Below, one piece after another: positions 12,197 to 23,528 of a stretch of 64,000 nt of DNA. Location: the NCBI GenBank assembly GCA_030674155.1, contig CM060323.1, positions 47,022,848-47,086,847 of the forward strand, in the 5' to 3' direction. The notes beneath the pieces are model-generated. The model did not search any database and was not told the DNA's origin. It saw only the letters and a list, made by a program, of their open reading frames with translations. Made by a program: the position numbers and the translations under genes. The DNA comes from Stramonita haemastoma (Eukaryota > Mollusca > Gastropoda > Neogastropoda > Muricidae). Position 1 is the first letter of the stretch. Each line of letters starts with the position of its first letter.

Positions 12197-12197
<1 letters not shown>

Positions 12198-12201
12198 CAC
12201 A

Positions 12202-13357
12202 CAGTCGGACCCACCTATAAGAAGCTTGCTTACAGTGAATCCCCCTTATAAGAAAGCAAAAAATTTGGTTCTGTCGAAGGTGTTCTTTATTATGACTTAC
12301 GAAAGCTCGGATATAAGAATCTCGCTTATGAGAAACCCCTGTTATAAGAACGTCAATTTCTGGTCCCACCGAGGATGTTAGCTGGGATATAAGAAAGTGT
12401 AGTCGGTTTTAAGAACTTTACTTTGCAATAGCCAGACCTCCTTCAGTCAGTTTCCTTTAAGCGAGCTCACCAAACTGAAAGCATTTCCACGAAAAACCCA
12501 ACTTGATTCTTTCAGGAAATTCTGACATCACACCAGATGTGGCTGGCAAGTTTTAGACAGACACATAAAAGCAAAATTTCTCCAATAACATTGTGTTTCT
12601 TTTTCATTCATTCGCATTACATGGACTCGAACGCACAGCGTGTATTTTACGCAACAGCTTGGACAGGTGCCTGTAGGCCCCTTCTTTCTCCTTTTTGATT
12701 GCTGGAATCGGAAAGGCGAAGCCAGCCTCAGATCTCAAAATTTGTGCCAGCACTTCAAACATGTTGTTGCTGTGGCTTGAATCCTCACAGTGAACGCCCC
12801 AAGTTTCTCTTGCCAAACGGGTCATAAAAACCAATACATTCATAAAATTTGAACAAGTCGGCCTAAAAAGTACAGCCTCTTTTATTTTATCTTGTTGAGT
12901 ATATGGCGTTGTCATTCAAGTGTCGTTTGTTTCCAGTAAATGACATAGATTCATTTACTTGTGTTAGTTATTGTGACTTTATCTTCAAGCAAACTCATTA
13001 ATTACGGAATCCTGTCAGTTTTTTTAATTTTTTAAATTTTTTTATAGTTTCCCTGCCGTTTCAGTCGTAGGCTATCAGTAACACCCAATCAAAACTTATT
13101 TCGAGCTCATTATCTATACCAGTACCAGTCAGGTGTCTGGTAGTAAGTTTTTATCAAATCTTTTCAAGGTTCCTTTGTGATTTTTTTAAAACGATTTTTA
13201 TTCCTGTGATAAGTGATACACCGAAGACCTTGAGCCGACAGTCAAGCATTGATCACTTTATAACTATTCTCTTTCTGCAAAAAAGTTTCTCCTTTATTTT
13301 AGTCATGGTTTTTCATTTATAATTACAGATATAAAAGTTGTTGAATCCATAGAATTC

Positions 13358-13397
<40 letters not shown>

Positions 13398-13781
13398 TTT
13401 AAGTTGCTTTAGATTTTGAACATTATACCATTGTCGCTGAATTTCAACTAAAACATTTTAAATTTCATTGGTATGTAGATGGAACGTGACCAGAACAAAC
13501 CAATTTAAGAACAACCACAGCAGCAGCAGCAGCGGAAACAACAACAACAGCAACAACAAACTTGATAAGTAATTGTAGATAGGGTGTGTTTTATGTTTTT
13601 TTTCCATTATGAAATGTCCAATTAGCTATTATTTTACTCATTTACACTTTAGCTCGCTTACAAGCACATTCAAAATGGTGTTCAGGTGCTCAGATATAAG
13701 CAAACCCGCTTAAAACAAAGCCCGTTTATAAGAAAACCTAAAATCGGGTTCCCACGACTTTCTTATAAGCGGGTCCCACTG
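12202..13781. mobile_element. TIR DNA transposon remnant, mariner/pogo-like ends
   Basis: The left end CAGTCGGACCCACCTATAAG (12202 on) is an inverted match to the right end, which reads CAGTGGGACCCGCTTATAAG on - from 13781, so the terminal inverted repeats match at most of about 22 positions. Both subterminal zones carry many ATAAGAA-type motifs (about 12,215-12,410 and 13,650-13,770), a typical transposase-binding layout. The CAGT...ACTG termini resemble pogo/Tigger-like elements; superfamily assignment is inference. The interior has a 103-codon open frame on - (12604-12915) that I do not recognise, a (TG)n tract at 13361-13395 and a CAG/CAA-rich stretch at 13,518-13,560. There is no recognisable DDE transposase, so it is probably non-autonomous or decayed. 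Confidence 0.7.
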
Positions 13782-13822
13782 TGTGTGTGTGTGTGTGTGG
13801 TGTGTATAAAACACACACACAC
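13782..13822. repeat. (TG)n / (CA)n inverted microsatellite pair
   Basis: TG repeats, a short TATAAA spacer, then CA repeats, forming a near-palindrome at the right end of the TIR element. Confidence 0.8.
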
Positions 13823-14508
13823 AGTGTTCTGCCTTTCAGTAAACCTAGTCATTCATCTTCCAACATTGCCTTTCACATTTCATATTAAATATATTTTTTA
13901 AAAGTGTTCTGCCTTTTAGTAAAACTAGTCACTCTGAATCTCCCACTCACAGATTTAAAGAGAATCAATCATCAACTTAATCCTGAAAGGAAATGGCATC
14001 ACATTCATGGCTCAGTTTACAGGCATAATTCAGAAAGAATTTGAAATTTGAATGCAAAACATCTTTTCCGCCAAGATGTGTTTGTGGGATTTAGTCTGAT
14101 ACCAAGTGCTTTCAAGAACATCCTATAACTTTCTTTAAACTGTTACTGTCAAATCAGTTTTCAAAATGCATGGGCTAACATTCCCCAGCAATTTCTTTAT
14201 GAACTGATGAGCATCAAAGCAGCAAATGCTCAAATCTGATAGCGATATCAAGGCTTGGCCCAGGCTCCCGTTTCTATAAATCTGATGATATATTTTAAAG
14301 TGGTTTCACATCACTTTGCATAGGTTTTAAACCCGTGCTTAGGGCCATTGGGGAACTTAAGATTTACATTGTGCAAGGTGTGCTTGAATGTATCAAAAGA
14401 GTTCATATCATGTACGCATGTTAATATCTGACAGGCATTTTAATATGTCTGAATGGGTTCATGGAAATATGATGAATTGAGGACATCTGATTGTAAGTAA
14501 GGGGTGAG
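13823..14508. other. non-coding DNA with a short direct repeat
   Basis: AGTGTTCTGCCTTT-AGTAAA-CTAGTCA occurs at 13,823 and again 80 bp later at 13,903 with two differences. Otherwise nothing recognisable. Confidence 0.4.
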
Positions 14509-14563
14509 AGACAGACAGACAGACAAGACAGACAGACAGGCAGGACAGACAGGACAGACAGAC

Positions 14564-14598
<35 letters not shown>

Positions 14599-14600
14599 GG
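14509..14600 (+). repeat. (GACA)n microsatellite
   Basis: Tetranucleotide GACA repeats with GGCAGGACA interruptions. The CLSVCLSV reading frames on - are artefacts. Confidence 0.95.
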
Positions 14601-15361
14601 GGCACAAATGCATCCAAAGTTTTGTGCACATACACCACACTTGTAAACACACAGTGATTAATGAATAGAACTCTTCAACAAAGATCTTGGTGAGGTTTTT
14701 GTTTTTATTTTTGGTCTTATGATTTCGTTTCTTGCATAACTGTTCATCAAGCTTTGACAGCATTAAAAAAAACAAAAAAACCCAGTCATTCTGAAGCTTC
14801 CTCTTCATTTGGTTATATTTCAGCTGCAAGCCGGCTACCACTAAGTGGGGCCTCAAACCATTTCGCCCTTTTTTTGATTTGACCCCCCAAAAATGAAACA
14901 AAACAAAAACAAAAAAAACTTACAGAATAAAAGACTGCAATATAGTACATTTGTGCTGACAATGGAAATCAAAGACCGCTAGGGGAGATGCACAGAGGTA
15001 GTGTATCAATGGGCTGGGGGTGCTATGACCTGGGCAACAGACATGCCCTGATCTATGGCAAAGCAAAAAGGCAAGAGGGAAATAAGGTAACAGGCCACAT
15101 CAATAAAAGATGCCTGCATTCTTAGACACCAAAAATGAAAGGCAAAAATTTTTCTGATGCTAAATATTGTATAATCACAAATGCTTTTTCTAATGCAAGG
15201 TTGTCTAGTATACAGGAAAAAAAATCAATGTTGGCTGCTGCTATAAATACAGCAAGTTAAAAGATTTCTTAAAATTTTCTACATGCAGAAAGACGACATA
15301 AATTCATGTTATTTCATTAACCAATATTTTCCACTTAACATCTTCAAGAAAGGCACATGCA
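14601..15361. other. non-coding DNA, no gene seen
   Basis: A/T-rich unique-looking sequence; no splice-supported open frame. Confidence 0.5.
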
Positions 15362-15556
15362 CTAACACACACACACTCACGCACACACCACAGAGAAACA
15401 CAGACACACAGACACACACACACACACACAACACACACACCAGACACACGACACACACACACAGTCACACACACAGTCACACACACAGAGTCACACACCA
15501 GAGTCACACACACACACAATACACACACATGCAAATGCACGCACACACACACAGAC
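15362..15556 (+). repeat. compound (AC)n microsatellite
   Basis: AC repeats mixed with CAGA, CTCAC and AGTCACACAC variants over about 195 bp. Confidence 0.95.
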
Positions 15557-15867
15557 ATGATCTAAGCTCACATTCTGCCCCTCCCCTTTAAGAAATGCCC
15601 CTCTTCTACAATGCATCCTCACTGTCTCCATGTATTTTCCCCTAATGATTATTCTATTATGCATTCTAAAGCCAGCACCGCCTACTTCTGTTTTCAAAGA
15701 ATTTTTTTGCGAAGATGCACCCCCCTCAAATACTTATTCAACCATACATTCTAAAACTAGCACACTACACTTTTGTTTTTGAACATTTTTTTCTAAAATG
15801 CCCCCCCTGCCTTCACCCTCCCCTGAACCTAATCAGAAAGCGACTGCCTGTCTCCAATCCCTATCCT

Positions 15868-16378
15868 CAGTCATTACACTTCCTTTGCCTTCCCGATAAA
15901 CCATAACATTTTAACTGGCACCCCCCCTCAGCCATTACACCTCTTTTGCCTTCCCGATAAACCAGAACATTTTAACTTGTACCCTCCCTCAGTCATTACA
16001 CCTCTTTTGCCTTCCCGATAAACCATAACATTTTAACTTGTACCCTCCCTCAGTCATTACACCTCTTTTGCCTTCCCAATAAACCAGAACATTTTAACTT
16101 GTACCCTCCCTCAGTCATTACACCTCTTTTGCCTTCCCTATAAACCATAACATTTTAACTCGCACCTCTTTTGCCTTCCCAATAAACCAGAACATTTTAA
16201 CTCACACCCTCCCTCAGTCATTACACCTCTTTTGCCTTCCCTATAAACCATAACATTTTAACTCGCACCTCTTTTACCTTCCCAATAAACCATGACATTT
16301 TAACTCACACCCTCCCTCAGTCATTACACCTCTTTTGCCTTCCCAATAAACCAGAACATTTTAACTCACACCCTCCCC
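15868..16378 (+). repeat. 61-bp minisatellite, about nine units
   Basis: The unit starts CAGTCATTACACCTC, continues TTTTGCCTTCCC-ATAAACCA-AACATTTTAACT and ends in a CCCTCC stretch. AGTCATTACA recurs at 15,991, 16,052 and 16,113, which gives 61 bp exactly. Some units lack the CAGTCATTACA part, so there is a shortened variant. Confidence 0.9.
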
Positions 16379-16442
16379 CCTCTGAAAATTTGAAAAAAAA
16401 TTGCACTTAAAGAAAAAGACAGAAAAAGGCAAATAGAGAGTA

Positions 16443-16627
16443 CATGTTAAATCCTGTTCCGCTTTTTGTAAGAGTAGGCCATCGTGTGCCGGTGGGAACA
16501 GATGACACAATTTGCAAAACAAAAAACCCCAAAAACTGAATAGACACAGGTACGGGATGTAAAAAAGCACAAGAGTGCTTATTCCATTATCCTCGATATA
16601 AAAGAATAAAATAAAAAATAAAAAAGT
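16443..16627 (+). mobile_element. SINE family B, 3' half (sense)
   Basis: It contains TTAAATCCTGTTCCGC, GTAAGAGTAGGCCATCGTG, GGATGTAAAAAAGCACAAG and AGTGCTTATTCCATTATCC, and ends in an (AATAAA)-rich tail. This copy defines the 3' end of the family in sense orientation. Confidence 0.75.
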
Positions 16628-17077
16628 ATGAATTTTAACTAAAGATGTGATGTAAAAAATTTTTAAAAAACCTCCACCCCAAATCTAGCATCGCTTTCCC
16701 TATATTTCTAGCACCCCTCCTCCCAATGACTCCAAAGAAAATGCATAGCCAGAGTGTCAATGTACACCATATTATCCACCTGCCTTTATGTCCACATGTG
16801 GGGCCAGTGTTAGAGTTGAGGTTAGAGTAGGGTTAGTGTTAAAGGTTAATAACGGGTAAAGGTTGTCTGTCAGATGGTCAGTCTGAATGTTAGAATATAT
16901 GTGGACACAACAGCACATAGATAAATGATTTTGTAGCTTTAGACACAATGGTACACAGCTCGCAATAGTTTGGAGCTTTAAATCAAAATCACTAGTCCTA
17001 TGAACTGTTAAAGCTGTGCATGGACTTCAGTGTCACAAATTTAAGTTTTGCTATTGTCAGATTTCAGGCCAAAAGTG
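16628..17077. other. non-coding DNA with degenerate GGTTAG-type stretch
   Basis: Between 16,805 and 16,862 there are irregular GTTAG/GGTTA motifs, flanked by the inverted pair GTCCACAT (16790-16797) and ATGTGGAC (16899-16906). It could be a small MITE-like remnant; no second copy is present. Confidence 0.3.
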
Positions 17078-17565
17078 TTTTTGAATAAGTTGCATTTTTA
17101 AGAAAAAAAAAGAGTCCTCCAAAACCCATGTATGTAAAACATTTTTTGAACAAGTTGAGTACTTTAAGGAAAAAAGAGCCCAAAGTAAAGTATATAAGAA
17201 AACCATTTTGAATATTTGTGTCTTTAGAAAAAAAGGTCAAAATAAACCAAGAGATGTGTTTTGAATAAGTTGCATATTTAAAGAGCCCAAAATAAACCAT
17301 TAAGAGAATACCATTTTGAATAACTTGTGCTTTGGAAGACAAAAAAGCCCAAAGTAAACCATGTAAGAAAATTTTTTTGAATAACTTGTGTCTTTAAGAA
17401 AAAAAGAGCCTAAAACAAACCTTTTAAGAAAAACATTTCTGAATAAATTGAATTCTTTAAGGAAGGAAGAGCCCAGAATAAACCTTGTAAGAAAAATATT
17501 TTATAATAAGTTGCATTTTTAAGAATAAGAGCCCAAATCAAACCTTGTAAGAAAAAATATTAATC
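17078..17565 (+). repeat. degenerate minisatellite, period about 53-65 bp
   Basis: About eight diverged units, each with TTTGAATAAGTTG, TTTAAGAAAAA, AGAGCCCAAA-TAAACC and TAAGAAAA. TTGAA anchors fall at 17081, 17146, 17208, 17261, 17316, 17377 and 17438. A further relic unit lies near 17,642-17,700. The strong divergence marks it as old. Confidence 0.8.
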
Positions 17566-17837
17566 CAGCCTTCTTTTTTTAATTCCCACTACCAAAACAA
17601 ATCTTATCTTTAGTTTTACTTTCACATTGCTTTCAAACCAAAGACATTTTGGAACAAGTTGCGTCCATTTCTTAAAGCCTGAAATAAGCCATGAAAGAAA
17701 TTACAGTCAGCCAATTTTTTTTTCTATCCTCACTGCTCTAAATGTGCCTCTGTGTCCCTCTTATACCTCCTCCTCTCCTTTCAACCGTCTCCTCCCCACA
17801 ACTGCCCCCTTCACTCTCTCCACACACACACACACAA

Positions 17838-17952
17838 TGGAAACAGACGACAAAATTTACAAAACTGCATACGCAAGGGGACTGAATGTAAAAAAAAAAG
17901 CATGTGGGCTTATTCCATTATCCTTGAAATTTAAAAAAGAAAAAAAAATGCA
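17838..17952 (+). mobile_element. SINE family B, 3' end fragment
   Basis: AAAATTTACAAAACTGCATACG, then GGGGACTGAATGTAAAAAA, then GGGCTTATTCCATTATCC match the 3' end seen at 16443 and 60334. It lies next to a short (CA)n. Confidence 0.65.
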
Positions 17953-18107
17953 CACACACACACGCAATTTTTCTTCATTTGTTGTTTGATGTCCTCCTCC
18001 TTTGCAAATGTTCTCTTCCTTGATGGGCGTCTTGATAACGAGCTTGTCCCCAGTATGGATGGGGCTGCGGTTTGCCTTGACCACTAGCTACGTGCCTTCT
18101 GGATGTG

Positions 18108-18897
18108 CTAGAGTTCCACAGTGATGAGATCTGTGAGGTTCCACAGTGATGAGATCTGTAGAGTTCCACAGTGATGAGATCTGTAGAGTTCCACAGTGAT
18201 GAGATCTGGAGTGTTCCACAGTGATGAGATCTGTAGTGTTCCACAGTGATGAGATCTGGAGTGTTCCACAGTGATGAGATCTGTAGTGTTCCACAGTAAC
18301 GAAGATCTGTAGTGTTCCACAGTAAAGAGATCTGTAGTGTTCCACAGTGACGAGATCTGGAGTGTTCCACAGTGATGAGATCTGGAGTGTTCCACAGTGA
18401 TGAGATCTGGAGTGTTTTCCACAGTGACGAGATCTGGAGTGTTCACAGTGATGAGAATCTGGAGTGTTCCACAGTGACGAGATCTGGAGTGTTTCCCAGT
18501 GACGAGATCTGGAGTGTTCCACAGTGATGAGATCTGGAGTGTTCCAGTGGACGAGATCTGGAGTGTTTCCACATGTGATGAGATCTGGAGTGTTCCACAG
18601 TGACGAGATCTGGAGTTTCCTGGTGACGACAGGATTTTGAGTTTCCTGGTGATGATGAGATCTGGAGCGTTTCCTGGTGACGAGATTTTGGAGTTTCCTG
18701 GTGACGACGAGATTTTGAGTTTCCTGGTGACGACGAGATTTTGAGTTTCCTGGTGAGACGACGAGATATTTGAGTTTCCTGGTGACGACGAGATTTTGAG
18801 TGTTTGCCTGGTGACGACGAGATTTGAGTTTCCTGGTGAGAGAGATCTTGAGTTTCCTGGTGATGAGATCTGGAGGGTGGTCCATGGTGATGAGATC
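18108..18897 (+). repeat. 25-26 bp minisatellite with two variant classes
   Basis: The left half is built of GTTCCACAGTGATGAGATCT plus GGAGT/GTAGT, 25 bp per unit. The right half has TTTCCTGGTGACGACGAGAT plus TTTGAG, about 26 bp. The two classes align with each other, so it is one array with a variant front. The frames of about 265-269 codons on - across it exist only because 25 and 26 bp units rotate through phases without meeting a stop. Confidence 0.9.
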
Positions 18898-19412
18898 TGA
18901 ATATTCAAAAACAACATTTAATGGTGGTGTGAGTGCTATATTTTTATAATAATCACTTTACTCTCATCACCCACTCATCCAAACATTTAATTTTAATTCA
19001 TGGTTATAGCCCTACCAAATATGAAAACTATATCAGAATGTCACCTCAATCAGCTTCAGTGGCTCCAGTAACTTTCAACTTTTAAGTTCAAAACCGACAC
19101 CTCCTAACCCCTTCCATAATCCAAACACCATCATTCTGAAGAAAAAAAATGACAAAGTACCTTAATTGTTAAATTCCAAGTTCCTTAAGGCTTTTAAAAC
19201 CAGACTGTGCTGAGGATGGAAGACATTTACTTGATAATAAAAAGTCATAACAAATATATATTGCCACATGGGCCGATAAAAGTGCAGAGTCAACAAGATT
19301 CAAACCCATGGCTTCATGGATCCAAGGGATTGAAATCGGCTGGACTGTTTAATTTGGCAATAGCCAGGTTAACTCTAGGAAGTCTCCAATTTTCTATGAA
19401 TACAGATAAAGT
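18898..19412. other. non-coding DNA with a tRNA-SINE relic
   Basis: A degenerate antisense tRNA-like head is suggested by GATTCAAACCCATGGC at about 19,299-19,315 (a B-box-like sequence on -). The rest is unremarkable. Confidence 0.35.
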
Positions 19413-19704
<292 letters not shown>

Positions 19705-19797
19705 GCGAGTGTACACTGGGTACTCAGTAATATTTTAGAGATCAAGAAAACAGAACACTAGGTGGACAGCTGGATCACAAGAGTACCTGGTTTCTTT

Positions 19798-20175
19798 TGG
19801 TTGACTGGTGTGATCTTCCTGGTGACGTTCGACTTGCTGACTGGTGTGATCTTGGTGACATTTGACTTGAATGGTGTGATCTTCCTGGTGACATTTGACT
19901 TGACTGGTGTGATCTTCCTGGTGACGTTTGACTTGCTGACTGGTGCAATCTTCCTGGTGACGTTTGACTTGCTGACTGGTGCAATCTTCCTGGTGATGTT
20001 TGACTTGCTGACTGGTGCAATCTTCCTGGAGACGTTTGACTTGCTGACTGGTGCAATCTTCCTGGTGACGTTTGACTTGACTGGTGTGATCTTCCTGGTG
20101 ACTTGTTGACCGATGTGATCTTGATGACTGACTTGCTGACTGGTGTAATCTGCCAGAACCTGGTGACATTTGACA
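19798..20175 (+). repeat. 36-bp-type minisatellite, U1
   Basis: Here the units are mostly shorter forms of CTTCCTGGTGACGTTTGACT plus TGCTGACTGGTGCAAT. They are related to, but distinct from, the 36-bp unit dominant in U4 and U6. Confidence 0.9.
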
Positions 20176-20339
20176 ATGAATGAAATATCTCATAGGGTAC
20201 ATCAGACGTCAATTATTTTTATGTCCTGGTTCCTCAGCTAGTGCTGTGAGGTTCACCAATGGCGAGATTTTCCATGTGTGACTGTTGACCTACAATGAAG
20301 GGAGCTGCATTCCAACATAAGGCATGATGTCAAAACACA

Positions 20340-20632
20340 CCACTGTGCATGTGTTTTATAGAATTTTGTCACCTGATCCTAACAGCTTGCAGTAGCTTAC
20401 TCTTCCGAAAGGTAGAAGGAGTTTCAATGTGTGTGCAAGAATTTTTGTGTGCATTGGCACACAGGATCTCTGTCTAATAGTTTTACCCAAAGAACTCTCT
20501 GGGGAGTGGAGTCAGTATTGATGTTAACTCCAGAGGAGATAATCCTCTCAAATGGGCGTCTGTCGTGGCTCAAACCCTGGCTGTCGGATGGACAAGCTCA
20601 ATACTAACCACTAGGCTATCCCACCTCTGTGC
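20340..20632 (-). mobile_element. SINE family B with tRNA-like head, U1
   Basis: On - it starts near GGTGGGATAGCCTAGTGGTT (A-box-like) and has a B-box-like sequence (GGGTTTGAGCC; the U6 copy has GGGTTCGAGCC). The body (GAGTTAACATCA-TACTGAC, CCAGAGAGTTCTTTGG, CTTTCGGAAGAGTA) is shared with the scattered family B copies. The position is identical in U6, so the insertion predates the array. Confidence 0.8.
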
Positions 20633-21006
20633 ATCACATGTACAAATCAGAAAACAATCTAGAAAAAAAATCCCAAGAAGAACCAACCCCCCCCACCAAA
20701 AAAAAAAAGATGGACAGGAAAAAATAAGGAAAAGGGATTAAATCAGGAAACAGACCAGTAAAAGAAGAGTAATTTTTTAAAAAATAAAATGAGCAAGTTT
20801 ACAACAACAAAAAATGAAAGCAATAATAGACCAACAAATATGATCAAATATCACAGTTGAAACTCGGCCTTAAAAAAATACCTATCAGGTTAGAAAGTTC
20901 AGAGCAGAATAGACGTAAAAATGGGCAAGTACTCTCTCTTTCTGCATTCCCTTACCAGGTGGGGTATGTTGTGCCTGGTCTTATCCCCAGTTTGTAACTT
21001 TTGCAG

Positions 21007-21070
21007 GAGGTGTGCCTGCTGGCCTTAGTTGACACATTCCAACTTCAGAGCAGCTCATTTCATTGTACAG
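21007..21070 (+). pseudogene. exon-like module V (representative: U1)
   Basis: 64 bp preceded by GTAACTTTTGCAG and followed by GTTGCATG, open as EVCLLALVDTFQLQSSSFHC plus T. The acceptor is good; the donor (CAG then GTTGCA) is moderate. The module recurs in U2, U4-U9 and is missing from U3. U8 has a TGA in the frame and U9 a 2-bp deletion, so at least those copies could not be translated in this frame. It could equally be a chance feature of a conserved non-coding repeat. Confidence 0.3.
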
Positions 21071-21346
21071 GTTGCATGCTTGGCATGTTTGTTTCCTTAA
21101 TCCAAACATAAACGAGAATTATGGGATCTTTTAACTTGCATATTTCATCTTCTGCATGTGCATATATACACACAGAGGAATTCAGGCGCTAAGTTATCTG
21201 CATCTGAAGTCGACCTGGGTGATAATAAAAAATTCCCATCCTTAAATCAGCAGACGCTGATGTCAATATTCAATCCCATGACTTCATGGACTCACAAGAT
21301 TGATTAAAGTAGTAATTATAAAAAAAAAGTAAATCATGCATACCTT

Positions 21347-21472
21347 TTAGAGAAGACAGATCACAACAGCTGTATCACACAGGTCACGGAGCGCTAGATT
21401 CCAGTGCAGCCCCACAGGCACTGAAAACACAAAAGTCGTCATCAGTAATACTGAACACCACAACAGCTTCAT
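21347..21472 (-). pseudogene. short secreted-type ORF Y (representative: U1)
   Basis: 41 codons on -: MKLLWCSVLLMTTFVFS, a clear signal-peptide-like start (K, then a hydrophobic core, then small residues), followed by VPVGLHWNLALRDLCDTAVV and a short end. The ATG is kept in U1, U3, U5, U6, U7, U8 and U9 but lost in U2 and U4. The same segment also contains TTTTGTGTTTTCAG, a strong acceptor on -, so it may instead be an intron end plus exon. Differences between copies are largely amino-acid changing (V/L, A/V, R/H, R/P). Confidence 0.25.
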
Positions 21473-21876
21473 AAACTTGTATTCATTACAATGTTCTCGT
21501 TTCATTACTTTCACAGACTCAACCCACACTTTCTTTAATAAGCTTTTCACATGTCACCAATTTAATAAAATTCTACTGCTGTCAGTTTATAATGCACACA
21601 GACACAAAGCAATGGACTATGGAATTGCTCTCGAGTAGAACGTATTTTTTTCACTATCTGCTAAGAGCACACCTTTCAACATGACACCTCTTATTGGCTA
21701 TAGCAGCTATCATTTCTGTAGCTACCCAAAACCACAAGCACTTTATAGCTAAAAAGCCAAGTGAGGCATACTTCAGGCCATTGACAGTTTTCCTAAATAT
21801 GAACTGTTAGTTAAATATTGAACTGGAATTCTGTATACTTAAGCAGCACTAGTGCTAGTTTTCAAAATGTACTTAC

Positions 21877-22021
21877 CCTTACAACCATTTTGACAGGGTC
21901 CACAGGACGGTTGTCACTTTTCCAGAGATCTTGATAGGGTCCCAGGATGGTAGTCACCCTTCCAGAGGCCATTCTAAACTCCCATATGATCCACATGATG
22001 ATTTTAAACACGGATTAGGGC
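21877..22021 (-). pseudogene. exon-like module X (representative: U1)
   Basis: 145 bp on -, with acceptor CTACTTTTTCACACAG and donor GTAAGTAC, both near consensus. The AG and GT are kept in all nine units (21877, 25287, 27876, 32247, 36005, 40211, 44074, 48062, 51920). After an early TAA the frame is open to the donor. An ATG in strong context (AGAATGG) starts MASGRVTTILGPYQDLWKSD, and the frame continues through NRPVDPVKMVV to the splice site. It looks like a first coding exon, but U4 has lost one base, U5 has one gain and one loss, and most visible changes replace residues. No known family recognised. Confidence 0.35.
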
Positions 22022-22094
22022 CTGTGTGAAAAAGTAGAGGATGGAGGAACCGAGATGGTCAGTTTAGGAATGACTTGAAAAATCCCATCTTCAG

Positions 22095-22305
22095 TCCTAC
22101 AAGCCCTGTCTGCAGACAAAGCAAACACATCCTTCCAAAATCCATCCTCTACAGCGACCTGAGGAAGATTGTGTGGCTGACGGAAATTACCCTTCAAACC
22201 AAGCTGTGCACAGCTGGAAAGGACATGCCATTTTTCCCAGACACGTCTGACAGTGTAAAGCGAATGAGAGAAGAAGACGACGACTTCAAAAATGTAATGG
22301 AATGA
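22095..22305 (+). pseudogene. exon-like module D (representative: U1)
   Basis: Starts after CCCATCTTCAG. The open frame reads PTSPVCRQSKHILPK, YILYSDLRKIVWLTEITLQT (Y is S here), then KLCAAGKDMP and an acidic tail ending FKNVME or FKNGME. A donor-like GTAAGG/GTAAAG lies at the AGT-GTAA junction. Among nine copies the length changes (3-bp loss here, 15-bp loss in U6, GAC-repeat changes) are multiples of three, and two alternative frames are broken in some copies. Substitutions are roughly six silent to seven replacing by eye, so constraint is weak at best. Confidence 0.35.
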
Positions 22306-22914
22306 CAGTCACAAATCCTCATGAGCACTGTCATTGCCTTTCTCACTGTACTATTGCTTTTGTTGATGGTTTAATTTTCCAAGACACTAAGATCACTGAT
22401 TTTCACCAAACTTCCCCCTTGAGTTGTTTGGAATATTTTGTTTAGTGGGGTTTTTTTGTTTGTGGTTTTTTGGAAGGTCAACAGCAGGGTGGTTATTTTG
22501 GAAAAAAAAATTAGCCAAACTTTGGGGGCAAATTTTCATTTGAGCAGAAGGAAATTCTTCTTTATCTTCTTTGAACACTCGATCAGCAACAGAAGAAAAT
22601 GAAAAGGGTGACTCAAGTTGCTTCCCTTTATGCGTGTATGACCACTAACTTTCCACCTCGACCTTTTTCGTGCTCTGGCACTGTTCTAGTGGACCTGTAA
22701 CCCCCGCTCTGATATATATGGGACAACACAATATCCCCACTGACATAAATGGGACAACAGTATGTCCCCACTCTGAAATGGGACAACAAAATATCCCCAC
22801 TCTGAAGACAGACCAAGTCATGTCCATGTCCCAGAGTGGAGGGAAACAAAGCCCTTCAGGGTCTTGATGAAGTAATCCCGTTTCCTCCATTCTCTACTTT
22901 CTACTACCTTACAG

Positions 22915-23053
22915 GCGCCTTGACAAAAAAGAAAACAAACCATACATATGGATGCATATGTTTGGAGGTTCCGTCTCATACCGTCACAGCATAAGCAATG
23001 GCCACTATAGTGTCTTTGGTAAGAAGTTCCAAGACTGCTGGGTCTATATCTGA
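22915..23053 (+). pseudogene. terminal-exon-like module E, U1
   Basis: A strong acceptor (CTCTACTTTCTACTACCTTACAG region) opens a frame starting RLDKKENKPYIWMHMFGG, then SVSYRHSISNGHYSVFG, KKFQDCWVYI and a stop at 23051-23053. An internal GTAAGAAG (23019) could also act as a donor, giving a 104-bp exon. AATAAA at 23100 with GT-rich DNA directly downstream fits a last exon. The protein is not recognised. This copy is intact. Confidence 0.4.
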
Positions 23054-23115
23054 TAAAGACAAACAAGATTGTGCAATATATTATGACATTTGTCTGATTA
23101 ATAAAAGTTAACTCT

Positions 23116-23424
<309 letters not shown>

Positions 23425-23528
23425 ATTTGAGCATGAGGTTAAGTTAACTTAGTCTCTTTTACACTTGAATTTTCTGACTTCCTACATAATTTAAAGGTCA
23501 AGCTCAAACATTACTAAAATTATGATGA

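Noticed and set aside
12604..12915. 103-codon open frame on - inside the TIR element
   Set aside because: No recognisable transposase motif, no splice or promoter support. I noted it only in the element's description.
15868..16378. CRISPR-like regularly spaced repeats
   Set aside because: The units are contiguous tandem copies with no variable spacers, and the genome is eukaryotic.
16800..16865. Telomere-like GGTTAG repeat
   Set aside because: Motifs are irregular and few; no TTAGGG run. It looks like ordinary degenerate sequence or part of a small inverted-repeat element.
18088..18917. Two frames of 265-269 codons on - with HHCGTLQISSLWN repeats
   Set aside because: Produced by the 25-bp minisatellite; both overlapping frames are open for the same reason and there is no start or splice context.
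21061..21300. Conserved block with GGGATCTTTTAACTTGCATA and GTCGACCTGGGTGATAATAA in each unit, first read as a gene part
   Set aside because: Its layout (ending in CAATATTCAATCCCATGACT, a degenerate reversed B box) fits an old antisense tRNA-derived SINE rather than an exon.
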